IMG/VR virus record: IMGVR_UViG_3300046811_000282
Coordinates: 1-35,499 of that record
DNA length: 35,499 bases
Reading direction: 5' to 3' (one strand)
Origin: a virus
In this document: positions 7,573 through 15,163 of the stretch, one piece after another
Layout: each line of letters opens with the position of its first letter
Numbering within the stretch: position 1 is the stretch's first letter
Program-made: the position numbers and the translations under genes
Notes under the pieces: generated by a model
The model's database searches: none
What the model was told of the DNA's origin: nothing
Seen by the model: only the letters and a program-made list of their open reading frames with translations

Positions 7573-9564
7573 ATGGCAGCAGCAAATTTCGTCGCGACGC
7601 TGACGGTCGTCGGGGGCGAGACCTCGAAAACGACTACTGTCGAAGCAGCGCGCGCTGTCCTGGCGCCCGCTGGCGCGATGGCGGCGCCACTGCTGCTCAT
7701 CGATGTTCAGAGCCGGGCACAATTTGCCGGCGCGGGGGCCATGACCTCCACGCCTTTAGCCATCGAGATGATCGTCGATGCTCTACAAACGAACAAGATC
7801 GACAACAACTCGATGCAGGGTGCGGTCGCCGGGTCTCCGGGGACAATGCCGACGCATTGGTCGGTTAATAATAGTCCAGGACTGACGCAGACAATATCGT
7901 TGAGCACGGTCAACGGTGTCGACGTAATTTCGCTCCGATTCAACGGGACGCCTACTTCTACCGGGGCGGTCCAACCGATCTTCATGTTGCCGGCGGGCGC
8001 TCTTGCGAGTTTTGGGCAAGACTGGGATCTTTCAGCCTATCTAGCTATAATTGCGGGTAGCACGACAAACGTTACTTCTGTTAGGCTGAGTTACAACGAA
8101 CAACCTCTTGGCGGCGGGTTTCTGGCCTTCCACAATGGACCCGATCTAACCTCAATTTTGACCTCGACGCTGACGCGATATTCCTATAGTGCGACTAATA
8201 CCCAGGGCGCTACTGGAAGTGTCCGTCCAGTTTTTACTTTCAGTGTGACGATCGGCCAGCCGGTAGACATCACGTTTTCTATCGGGTGGCCGCAATTAGA
8301 GCTTGGCACGGCCGCGACTGCCGCCATCCGCACCACGGGTGCCGCCTCGGATGGTATGGCGCCTATGTTCCTGATGACGGCCGGCGTTCTACCGGAACAG
8401 TTCTTAGGCACCACCCTTGCTGGTGGCGGGGCCATCACAGCGGACGTCATCCCCGAGCAGTTCATTTCGGTCAGTCTCGCGGGTGCGGGATCAATAGCGG
8501 CCGGCCTGCGGGCGACCGAGCCGGTCCTCGGCGCCTTTGCGGGCGCGGGGGCCATCACAGCGGACGTCATCCCCGAGCAGTTCATTTCGGTCAGTCTCGC
8601 GGGTGCGGGATCGATAGCGGCCGGCCTGCGGGCGGCCGACGCAGTCACGGTCACCTTCGCCGCGGCCGGGTCTCTCGGCGGCGGAACGTTGACGAGAGAA
8701 CAGGTCCTCGGCGCCTTTGTCGGCGCGGGTGCCATTACCGCCCCGGATATTCTGCCGCAGCAGTTTGTCACCAACGTCCTGGCTGGTGTGGGGTCGATGG
8801 CCGCCGCGCCCGAATCCGTGGATGTCGTCGTAAGCGCGTTGAACAGCGCGGGCTCGATCGCCGCCGCGGCAGGATCCGTGGGCGCCGCCATAAGCCTTTT
8901 GAGCGGTGCAGGCGCACTTGCCGCCGATTTCCTGCCGCAGCAATTCGCAAGCGCGGTCCTTGCTGGTTCGGGGTTGCTCTCGGCGAACTTAGCAGAGAAG
9001 GAACTCACGGCCGCGGCGTTCGTAGGTTTGGCGGCCTTGAGCGCCGATTTTGCCGAAAAGGATCTGGTAGCAGCGGCACTTGTGGGATCCGCGACGCTCG
9101 GCACCGATTTTGCGGCGGCTGGAACGGGGCGGGCCGTCGCAGCCGCAATGGCCGGCGCGGGTGCTCTTCGGGCGGATTTAGGCGTCATTTCGGCCGCGGC
9201 AGCCGGGGAACCCTCGATCCTCGGCGGTCATTCAGCCCGCAGGCGGCGCCGCGCCGTACGGGGCAACCTGGCCCTCTACCTGATGGCGTTCGGCGCGGAA
9301 GCCTCGGGCGAGGTCGAGGAGCCGAGAGAGGGCCGCGCGGCGGCTCTCTTCGGGTTCGCGGCTCGGGCGCGCGGAGCAGTCGGCGCAGCTGGGGCGCTCG
9401 AATGCCCGCTGCCGGAATTCAGTGTCGCGGTGCGCGGGGAAATCGCGCCCTGCGGCGAGATGCGAAGTTTCCTGGGTGTCGAAGCCCGGGCGGTCGGCAG
9501 GTTCGACCATTTCAGCGACGACGAAATTTCCGCGCTCTGGCCATGGCTGCTGCTGGCCGCTTAG
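7573..9564 (+). CDS. Large spike-like virion protein with CBM-type domain and 20-residue repeats
   Basis: 663-residue probable capsid spike or fibre. Residues 92-258 look like the carbohydrate-binding-type domain found in phage head-spike and fibre proteins. They begin with PTHWSV, end with IGWPQLELGTAATAAIRTTGAA (a hallmark QLE.G..AT...TTGA end) and are beta-rich in between. From about residue 271 to 536 there are a dozen or more 20-residue repeats of the form P-x-Q-F-x-x-x-x-L-A-G-A-G-S-I-A-A-x-x, likely stacking as paired short beta strands. The C-terminal 120 residues contain an Arg-rich patch (ARRRRRAVRG) and an acidic end. DNA for the binding domain has low GC (43% in 8041-8100) against 73% in 9241-9300. 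The gene lies 1 base after copy B and 8 bases before the protease. Confidence 0.75.
   Translation: MAAANFVATLTVVGGETSKTTTVEAARAVLAPAGAMAAPLLLIDVQSRAQFAGAGAMTSTPLAIEMIVDALQTNKIDNNSMQGAVAGSPGTMPTHWSVNNSPGLTQTISLSTVNGVDVISLRFNGTPTSTGAVQPIFMLPAGALASFGQDWDLSAYLAIIAGSTTNVTSVRLSYNEQPLGGGFLAFHNGPDLTSILTSTLTRYSYSATNTQGATGSVRPVFTFSVTIGQPVDITFSIGWPQLELGTAATAAIRTTGAASDGMAPMFLMTAGVLPEQFLGTTLAGGGAITADVIPEQFISVSLAGAGSIAAGLRATEPVLGAFAGAGAITADVIPEQFISVSLAGAGSIAAGLRAADAVTVTFAAAGSLGGGTLTREQVLGAFVGAGAITAPDILPQQFVTNVLAGVGSMAAAPESVDVVVSALNSAGSIAAAAGSVGAAISLLSGAGALAADFLPQQFASAVLAGSGLLSANLAEKELTAAAFVGLAALSADFAEKDLVAAALVGSATLGTDFAAAGTGRAVAAAMAGAGALRADLGVISAAAAGEPSILGGHSARRRRRAVRGNLALYLMAFGAEASGEVEEPREGRAAALFGFAARARGAVGAAGALECPLPEFSVAVRGEIAPCGEMRSFLGVEARAVGRFDHFSDDEISALWPWLLLAA
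8428..8634 (+). repeat. Near-identical 87-bp direct repeat inside the spike gene
   Basis: Positions 8428-8514 and 8548-8634 are identical at 86 of 87 bases (difference at 8493/8613) and exactly 120 bases apart, that is two 20-codon repeat units. A weaker copy of the following segment occurs 180 bases apart (8521-8549 and 8701-8729). The near identity means a recent duplication, and the copies can recombine to gain or lose repeats in frame. Confidence 0.9.
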
Positions 9565-9572
9565 GGGGACGC

Positions 9573-11060
9573 ATGATCCGCACGATCTTCCCGGCGCAGG
9601 TTACCAGCCTCGGCGACGACGAGGTAGAGGTCGTCCTTTCGACCGGCCTCAAGGCGCGCGACGGTCACGTCCTCGTGCCCGAGGGCTGCGACCTCTCCGG
9701 CTACCGAAGCAACCCGATCGTCCTCTGGCAGCACTCGCCCGAAACCCCGGTCGGTCGCGCCTCGGAGATCCAGGTCAGCAACGACAAAATCATCGCGCGC
9801 ATCACCTTTGCGCCCCTGGGGGTGTCGCCCAAGGCCGACGAGGTGCGCGGATTGGTCAAGGCGAACGTGATCTCGGCCGTCTCGGTGGGTTTCGACCCGG
9901 TCGACGGCGAACCGCTCGACCCGAAGCGCCCCAGAGGCGGGCAGCGCTTCACCCGCTGGGAATTGCTGGAATGCAGTTTCGTCAGCGTCCCAGCCGACCC
10001 TGGCGCGATCGTCACGGCACGTGCGAACGGAGAAATCGACATGGCGGACTGGAAAGTCGGCGCGGCGCGCAACCTCCCGGTCGAGGACAGCGACGCCTGG
10101 GACGGCCCGGCGGCCGAGAAGTCGATCTTCGACCATGCCGGCGGCGACGAGTTCGACCCGGTGAAGGCTCGTGCGGGGTTCCTCGTCTACGACGCCGACG
10201 CGCCAAAGCTGCGCGGCTCCTACAAGCTGCCGATCGCGCACGTGGTTGACGGCGAACTGAAGGTGCCGAAGGGCGCCCTGCGCGCCGCGGCCTCGCGCCT
10301 CCCGCAGGCCGACATCGGCGACGCGAAGGACGAGGCGGAGAAGGTCCTCAAGGCCTACGAGAAAAAGGCCGGGATCGGTGATGATGCCGAGCGTGCCGTA
10401 AAACCGCGCCGGGCGCGCCGCGCGCCGCCGCCGGTGATCAGGCTGCGCGGCATGTCGGATCTTGGCCGGTTCGCCTATCTGCTCGATTGCCTCGCCGACC
10501 TCAAATGCTCAGCCGAGATCGAGGCGGCGCTTGAAGGCGACGAATCGCAGGTTCCGGCAATGATCGCCGCCGCGCTGCAGAGCGCCGGCACTGCGATGCT
10601 GGCGATGGCCGCCGAGGAGATCGCCGAGCTGATCGGCGGCGAAGAGGCCGACGACGACAGCGGCGAAGGCCTGGGCGACGACGACATGATGATGATCGTG
10701 GCCTCGACGACCCCGGCGCAGAAGCGGTTCCGCGTCGGGGCCGCTCGTGCAAGGGCGCTCCTCACCCGCAAGGGCAAGACCCTCTCGGCGGAGACCGCAC
10801 GCTGCCTGCGCTCGGCCCTCGACATGCACGACACGGCCATGGACCAGCATCGCTCGGCGATGCGGGCGCACCGCGCGGGGGCGCAATATATCCGCGACCT
10901 CATCGATCCCGAAGACGACACGGGAGACGAGAACGGCCAGGGCGCCGAAGGCGACAATTCGACAATCCAGAAGCCCAATGGCGTCGCCGAGGACGAAGGT
11001 TCGCGCAGCCTCGATTACCGCAAGCGCCAACTCGATGCGCTCCTCCTGGCAGGGGCGTAG
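9573..11060 (+). CDS. Prohead protease with long C-terminal scaffold-like extension
   Basis: 495 residues. Residues 1-150 match the caudoviral prohead protease (HK97 gp4-like, peptidase U35/S78). LWQHS (His54) and AVSVGF (Ser104) carry the likely catalytic His and Ser, and WELLECSFVSVPADPGA closes the domain. Residues about 160-265 form a domain often attached to such proteases (KARAGFLVYDADAPKLRGSYKLPIAHVVDG and an Ala-rich helix). The remaining 230 residues are acidic, helical and low-complexity (EEADDDSGEGLGDDD), as expected of a scaffold. The ATG has a strong site, AGGGGGA, 4-9 bases upstream. It is followed by the Dps and major capsid genes, so it probably supplies both protease and scaffold. 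An in-frame internal start at 10041 is noted separately. Confidence 0.9.
   Translation: MIRTIFPAQVTSLGDDEVEVVLSTGLKARDGHVLVPEGCDLSGYRSNPIVLWQHSPETPVGRASEIQVSNDKIIARITFAPLGVSPKADEVRGLVKANVISAVSVGFDPVDGEPLDPKRPRGGQRFTRWELLECSFVSVPADPGAIVTARANGEIDMADWKVGAARNLPVEDSDAWDGPAAEKSIFDHAGGDEFDPVKARAGFLVYDADAPKLRGSYKLPIAHVVDGELKVPKGALRAAASRLPQADIGDAKDEAEKVLKAYEKKAGIGDDAERAVKPRRARRAPPPVIRLRGMSDLGRFAYLLDCLADLKCSAEIEAALEGDESQVPAMIAAALQSAGTAMLAMAAEEIAELIGGEEADDDSGEGLGDDDMMMIVASTTPAQKRFRVGAARARALLTRKGKTLSAETARCLRSALDMHDTAMDQHRSAMRAHRAGAQYIRDLIDPEDDTGDENGQGAEGDNSTIQKPNGVAEDEGSRSLDYRKRQLDALLLAGA
10041..11060 (+). CDS. Possible internal in-frame start giving a scaffold-only product
   Basis: Within the protease gene, ATG at 10041 (residue 157, directly after the catalytic domain) is preceded by GGAGA with 7-8 bases spacing. 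It would produce a 339-residue protein lacking the protease domain, in the way lambda C makes Nu3. The site is real in the sequence; its use is a guess. Confidence 0.35.
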   Translation: MADWKVGAARNLPVEDSDAWDGPAAEKSIFDHAGGDEFDPVKARAGFLVYDADAPKLRGSYKLPIAHVVDGELKVPKGALRAAASRLPQADIGDAKDEAEKVLKAYEKKAGIGDDAERAVKPRRARRAPPPVIRLRGMSDLGRFAYLLDCLADLKCSAEIEAALEGDESQVPAMIAAALQSAGTAMLAMAAEEIAELIGGEEADDDSGEGLGDDDMMMIVASTTPAQKRFRVGAARARALLTRKGKTLSAETARCLRSALDMHDTAMDQHRSAMRAHRAGAQYIRDLIDPEDDTGDENGQGAEGDNSTIQKPNGVAEDEGSRSLDYRKRQLDALLLAGA

Positions 11061-11065
11061 TTTCA

Positions 11066-11581
11066 ATGGCGAGCCCAGCAGCCGCGCAACTCCGCCTGGC
11101 CTTGGCGGATACCTGGGCCTTCTACTTCAAGTCGCATAGCTTCCACTGGAACGTCCAAGGGCTGCTGTTCCGCCAGTTGCATGAGTTTTTCGGCGACCTC
11201 TATTCAGATGCCAACGGCGCGGTCGATGACCTCGCCGAGCATCTTCGGGCCATCGGCGAATTGGCGCCGTCATCGCTGGTCGAGATCGATCAGCTTTCGC
11301 GCATCACGTTTGCGCCCTCGCCACCCGACGCGATGCGGATGGTCGCAACGCTCAGCGCGGACAATGAGCTTGTCCTCGGCAGTCTTGGTGCCGCGCAGGC
11401 TGCCGCAGCAGCTTCCGGCGAGGATGGCCTCGCGAATTTCCTGCAAGACCGGCTCGACCGGCACAAGAAATGGGGCTGGATGCTCCGAGCCACGCTCGGA
11501 ACCGTCGAGGGTGAAGTTCTACGCGAAGCCGATTATAGACGGCGCGAGGTGGAGGCCTTAGCGCTCGCAGCGCCCATCTGA
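11066..11581 (+). CDS. Dps-family ferritin (DNA-protection protein)
   Basis: 171-residue four-helix Dps/ferritin-like protein. Family proteins form 12-mer cages that bind iron with peroxide, often bind DNA and protect it from oxidative damage. The intersubunit iron ligands are conserved: His27 (SFHWNV), His39 (RQLHE), Asp54 and Glu58 (VDDLAEH). The spacings of 12, 15 and 4 match Listeria Dps His31/His43/Asp58/Glu62. The usual Asp after the second His (4 residues on) is Gly43, with Asp44 next to it. The C-terminal helix LQDRLDRHKKWGWMLRATLG fits the family. The ATG is 5 bases after the protease stop and GGGG lies about 10 bases upstream. Its position between protease and capsid genes suggests a head-associated role, not seen in standard HK97-type clusters. 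Confidence 0.88.
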   Translation: MASPAAAQLRLALADTWAFYFKSHSFHWNVQGLLFRQLHEFFGDLYSDANGAVDDLAEHLRAIGELAPSSLVEIDQLSRITFAPSPPDAMRMVATLSADNELVLGSLGAAQAAAAASGEDGLANFLQDRLDRHKKWGWMLRATLGTVEGEVLREADYRRREVEALALAAPI

Positions 11582-11583
11582 AA

Positions 11584-11650
11584 ATCCCCACGGGGATCGC
11601 CCAAATAAGTCGCCGCTTGGGCAACGGCTTCCCGCAGCGTCGTGAGACGC
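11584..11650. promoter_or_regulatory. Three hairpins in the leader of the capsid gene
   Basis: The 97 bases between Dps and the major capsid gene contain three inverted repeats. ATCCCC/GGGGAT lies at 11584-11597. GCCCAA/TTGGGC lies at about 11600-11623. GCGTC-GTGA-GACGC at 11637-11650 has a GNRA-type tetraloop. No T-run follows any of them. Such a structured leader before the most abundant virion protein could stabilise the transcript or set translation. No promoter is recognised. Confidence 0.4.
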
Positions 11651-11678
11651 CGCCTTCCTGATCATTGGAGCCTACTTG

Positions 11679-13118
11679 ATGGAAAAGGTCAGCGACCTGA
11701 TCAAGCGGCGCGCGACCGCTTACGATGCTTTCGCGGCAATCGCCAACCTCGAAACCCTGGATGACCAGCAGAGGCGGGATTATCCGACGCTGAAGGACGC
11801 CGTCACCGACCTCGACGCGCAAATCGTCCGGGCACGGGAGGCGCAGGAGTTGTCGGCCTCCACCGCTCGCCCGGTGGCCGGGCAGGAAAACGCCTACCGC
11901 GCGCCAGCCTCGCCGGAGAAAGACCCCTACATCAGCGACGAGGCCGCCAAGGCGCGCGGCATCGGCACGAGCAAGGGTCTCGTCGTCGGCGGCATGATGA
12001 GGATGATCGGCCGGGCCGCGAGCGAGTTCACCTCGCCCTCGAAGATCGCGGAAGCGGTCTATGGTGCCAATCACCCGATCACCCGCGCGCTGATCACCGG
12101 CACAGGCCCGGCAGGCGGCTTTATCGTGCCGCCCGATTACATCGCGGAGATCATCGAGCTTCTGCGACCGCTGGCGCAGGTCCGCGCCGCCGGCCCCCGC
12201 ACGATCCCGATGCCCAGGGGGACGATGAGGCTCCCCGGCCAGGCGAGCGCGGCGACGGCGTCCTACGGGGCGGAAAACACCGCTATCGCGCAGTCGCAGC
12301 AGACGCTCCGCACGATCGTCGCGACCTACAAGAAGCTGACCGCCTTGGTGCCCGTGTCCAATGACATGATGCGGTACGCCGACCCGGCGGTTGACGCCTT
12401 CGTGCGCGACGACCTGGTGAAGGTCATCGCGCTTCGCGAGGATCTGGCATTCCTCCTCGGCGACGGTACGCAGGACACCCCGCGGGGTTATCTCAGCTTT
12501 GCCAACGGCTGGGTCGGGGCGAACGCTGGAACGATCGGTGTTTGGTCGACGACCGCCAACTCGGTCTTCGCGGTCAACGGCACCGATCCGGCGAACACGA
12601 CCGGCGGCAACTTCATTACCGCAAACCAGACCTATACGCTGGCCACCGTCGCGGCCGAACTAGGCGGGGCCGTCAACCGGCTGGATACGGCAAACGTGCC
12701 GGACACGAAGCGCGTCTGGTTCATGCACCCGCGCAGCTTCAACTACCTGAACAACGTCCAGAACAGCCTCGGCGTCTACGTCTACCGCGACGAATTGACC
12801 GACGGGACGCTGCTCGGCTACCCGTTCCGGAAGACCACGCAGATCGGCAACGGCTACTGGAACGCCAACGGCAGCAACAAGGACCTCTCGTTCATCTTCC
12901 TCGCGGAGATGGACGAATCGATGATCCTCGATTCGATGCAGCTCGAACTCGCGGTCAGCCGCGAGGGCACCTACATCGATTCGACCGGTGCCACGATCTC
13001 GGCCTTCCAGAGCGACCAGACGATCATCCGGGCAATCGCCGAGCACGACTTCCAGATGCGCCACGACCAGGCGGTCGCGGTCATCCAGGCCGTCAGGTAC
13101 GCCCCGGCGATCTCGTAG
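11679..13118 (+). CDS. Major capsid protein (HK97 fold)
   Basis: 479 residues forming the shell. The N-terminal 100 residues are a coiled-coil delta-type region (MEKVSDLIKRRATAYDAF... with an acidic heptad run) expected to be removed by the protease. The capsid domain begins near GIGTSKGLVVGGM and includes ALITGTGPAGGFIVPPDYIAEIIELL, a PRTIPMPRGTMRLP strand, a 'YKKLTALVPVSNDMMRYADP' spine segment and a C-terminal FQSDQTIIRAIAEHDFQMRH block. These are typical of HK97-fold capsid proteins. ATG at 11679 is preferred over the TTG at 11676, since GGAG stands 8 bases before it. A structured leader precedes the gene and a likely terminator follows it. Confidence 0.95.
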   Translation: MEKVSDLIKRRATAYDAFAAIANLETLDDQQRRDYPTLKDAVTDLDAQIVRAREAQELSASTARPVAGQENAYRAPASPEKDPYISDEAAKARGIGTSKGLVVGGMMRMIGRAASEFTSPSKIAEAVYGANHPITRALITGTGPAGGFIVPPDYIAEIIELLRPLAQVRAAGPRTIPMPRGTMRLPGQASAATASYGAENTAIAQSQQTLRTIVATYKKLTALVPVSNDMMRYADPAVDAFVRDDLVKVIALREDLAFLLGDGTQDTPRGYLSFANGWVGANAGTIGVWSTTANSVFAVNGTDPANTTGGNFITANQTYTLATVAAELGGAVNRLDTANVPDTKRVWFMHPRSFNYLNNVQNSLGVYVYRDELTDGTLLGYPFRKTTQIGNGYWNANGSNKDLSFIFLAEMDESMILDSMQLELAVSREGTYIDSTGATISAFQSDQTIIRAIAEHDFQMRHDQAVAVIQAVRYAPAIS

Positions 13119-13136
13119 GACGCCGCGCCCCTCCCG

Positions 13137-13173
13137 GGGCCGGCGCCGTCCGGCCCATCGTTTCCTTATTTTT
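13137..13173 (+). terminator. Rho-independent terminator-like structure after the capsid gene
   Basis: A 7-bp GC stem (GGGCCGG, 13137-13143; CCGGCCC, 13150-13156) with a 6-base loop is followed after four bases by the T-rich tract TTTCCTTATTTTT (13161-13173). It lies 19 bases after the capsid stop and before the decoration gene. It probably reduces read-through so that the capsid protein is made in excess; downstream genes continue on the same strand, so termination is likely partial. Confidence 0.55.
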
Positions 13174-13185
13174 CGGAGAACTCCG
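13174..13185 (+). promoter_or_regulatory. Palindrome that sequesters the ribosome-binding site
   Basis: CGGAG-AA-CTCCG is a perfect palindrome ending directly before the ATG at 13186. The GGAG Shine-Dalgarno is one arm. A hairpin here would hide the ribosome site. A very similar arrangement stands at 16327-16338. Confidence 0.45.
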
Positions 13186-13668
13186 ATGGACATGGTCATT
13201 CAGAAAGACATCGGCTCGGTCGTCGAAAACCGGGTCGCCTCAACCCCTCTGGTGTGGACCGCCGCAGGAACCGGCGACAACACGACCCTTACCGGCATCT
13301 CGATCGACCGGGAGGCCGTGCTTTCAGGGGGAGCGGGTTCGCCCGCGCTCTCGGCGAAGTTCACCGCGCTCTTCGGCACGACGCTGGCGAGCGGCGCGAC
13401 GCTGAACATCGCCTGGACGATCCTCGATTCGGCCGACAACAGCACCTTCGCCACCTACGCGAGCGCCGCCGGGGTCACTGTCGCGACCGGAGTTTCGGGG
13501 GGCGGTGTCGTCAACTCGCACAGCTCGATCAACGTCAACCTCTCGTCGGCAAAGCGGTACATCCGGGCCGATATCGTGCCGAACCTCTCGGCCAGCGGTA
13601 CCGACACGGCGGTAGCTATCATCGTCGCGACCCTGGCCGGGTTCGACCGGCTGCCCGCCCCGACCTGA
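13186..13668 (+). CDS. Probable capsid decoration/minor virion protein, 160 residues
   Basis: Beta-rich protein with alternating Ala/Ser/Thr/Val segments, no charged clusters and no signal peptide, directly downstream of the capsid gene. That is the usual site of head decoration proteins. It starts MDMVIQKDIGSVVENRVAS; a second ATG at 13192 would be two codons later. The middle carries AAGTGDNTTLTGISIDREAV and LNIAWTILDSADNSTFATYASAAG, and the end SAKRYIRADIVPNLSASGTDTAV. This is typical of small virion proteins of the jelly-roll or Ig sort. The family is not certain. The RBS is inside a palindrome. Confidence 0.7.
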   Translation: MDMVIQKDIGSVVENRVASTPLVWTAAGTGDNTTLTGISIDREAVLSGGAGSPALSAKFTALFGTTLASGATLNIAWTILDSADNSTFATYASAAGVTVATGVSGGGVVNSHSSINVNLSSAKRYIRADIVPNLSASGTDTAVAIIVATLAGFDRLPAPT

Positions 13669-13687
13669 TCGGAGGACCCCTGCGCCC

Positions 13688-15145
13688 GTGTTCATCCTGC
13701 CTACCATGAACCGCCCGGAGCGGCTCCAACAGGTGCTCGACGCCTGCGTCGAGACCGGTATGACCTCGCCCGGGCTGGTTCTGATCAACGGCGCGGACCA
13801 GCGCGAGAAATACGCCGGCGTGCGGTATCCCTCGAACTGGTCCTCCCGGGTGTTGCCCAAAAATCTCGGCTTCAACGGGGCTTGCCAGGAATTCTTCGAA
13901 GATGTCCAGGCATCCCCGCGACCTCCCCTCTCTTCCTGGCTTGGGTGCATGGCCGACGACGCTATCCCCTCGACGCCGGGATGGGACCGACGGCTCCTCG
14001 CCGAACTGGAGGGCCGCATCAAGATCGTCTCGGCAAACGACTGCTGGCAGAGCGATGCCGATCCGCTGCGATCCCGTCTTTCTCCGACCAGCGTCTTCGA
14101 TCTCGGGCTCCTCGAGGCGATGGGGTTCTGGTTTCTCCCCGGGCTCTGGTCCTTCTACGCCGATAATATCATCGAGGACATCGGCCGGCGCTTCGGGTGC
14201 TGGAAGATCCTGATGGATGTCAAGGCCGAGCACAGCCACGTCCTCAACGGCAAGGCGCCCAATGACGCGACCTATGCCGCCAGCTATGCCTCGAAGAGTT
14301 CGATCGAGGCCGACGGCAGGCGGCTTCAGGAATGGGCGAAGGAGGACCGCCCGCACGTCTTCGCGCGGATCGCCGAATACTTGTGCCAGTTCACCCCGGA
14401 AGCCCCGGAGGATGCCGACGCAGCCGAGGGATTGCGGCGGCTGGAGCGCGCCCGCTCGCGCTCGGTGATGATCTGCACGCCGGTTCACCGCGACACGGCT
14501 TGGCAGTACACACGATCTCTCGTTGACACGAAGACGACGCTCGATCGCCTCGGCGTGCGCAACCGGACGCTCTTTCTCGCCGGCTGCTCGAACCTCCCCA
14601 AGGCGAGAAACGAACTGGCGGCATGGTTTCTCGCGTCGGACTTCACCGACCTTCTTTATGTCGACGCCGACATGAGTTGGGAGCCTAACGGCGTCGCCCG
14701 GCTCCTCGCGTCCGACAAGGAGGTGATCGGCGCCGTCGGCCGGCGTAAGACCGAGGAGACGCAATGGTGCGCGCGACTCCTCCCGTCCTCGAACCACAAG
14801 ATCAACCAGGACGCCATGGGCGCCGTCGAAGTTCATTCGATCGGCACCGGGTTCCTGAAGGTCGCCCGCGAGGCGCTGGACCAGATCGTTGCGGCCCGGC
14901 CCGACCTCAGAATCGACCTCCCCGGCCTCCCCGAAGAGCCGCGCTCTCGGTATCACCGCTTCTTCCGGTTTGGCGAGGACGACGGCGGCGAGGATTACCA
15001 GTTTTGCGAGCTCTGGCGTTCGGTCGGCGGGAAGGTCTGGGCCGACCCGGAGATCGAGCTCGGCCACTGCGGCGAGACCGAGTTCAGGGGCAAGTTCGCC
15101 GATGCCCTCACACCGGCACCGGCGCTTCAGGAAGCGGCCGATTAA
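13688..15145 (+). CDS. Two-domain GT-A glycosyltransferase
   Basis: 485 residues with two GT-A/GT2-like domains. Domain 1 (about 1-230) opens FILPTMNRPERLQQVLDAC, has an acidic ADDA motif (Asp90-Asp91) near a hydrophobic strand and ends with VKAEHSHVLNG. Domain 2 (about 265-470) has VMICTPVHRDTAWQYTRSL, the metal-binding LLYVDADMSW (Asp326 and Asp328), IGTGFLKV, and GEDYQFCELWRSVGG (Glu435-Asp436). The two-domain form suggests a polymerising or two-step sugar transferase. GTG is the only in-frame start; GGAGG lies 12 bases upstream, a long spacing. It lies between head genes. The glycan substrate is unknown, but the same block of the genome has a GT9 and an FkbM enzyme. Confidence 0.88.
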   Translation: MFILPTMNRPERLQQVLDACVETGMTSPGLVLINGADQREKYAGVRYPSNWSSRVLPKNLGFNGACQEFFEDVQASPRPPLSSWLGCMADDAIPSTPGWDRRLLAELEGRIKIVSANDCWQSDADPLRSRLSPTSVFDLGLLEAMGFWFLPGLWSFYADNIIEDIGRRFGCWKILMDVKAEHSHVLNGKAPNDATYAASYASKSSIEADGRRLQEWAKEDRPHVFARIAEYLCQFTPEAPEDADAAEGLRRLERARSRSVMICTPVHRDTAWQYTRSLVDTKTTLDRLGVRNRTLFLAGCSNLPKARNELAAWFLASDFTDLLYVDADMSWEPNGVARLLASDKEVIGAVGRRKTEETQWCARLLPSSNHKINQDAMGAVEVHSIGTGFLKVAREALDQIVAARPDLRIDLPGLPEEPRSRYHRFFRFGEDDGGEDYQFCELWRSVGGKVWADPEIELGHCGETEFRGKFADALTPAPALQEAAD

Positions 15146-15163
15146 CCCCAGAGGCCAAAATCA

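Noticed and set aside
8286-9572. Upstream extension of the protease frame through the repeat gene
   Set aside because: It is out of frame with the spike gene, and its Gly/Arg/His-rich translation is a shadow of the repeats. The real start is ATG 9573 with a strong ribosome site.
13619-15067. 482-codon minus-strand open frame
   Set aside because: Shadow of the two-domain glycosyltransferase, which has clear motifs on the + strand.
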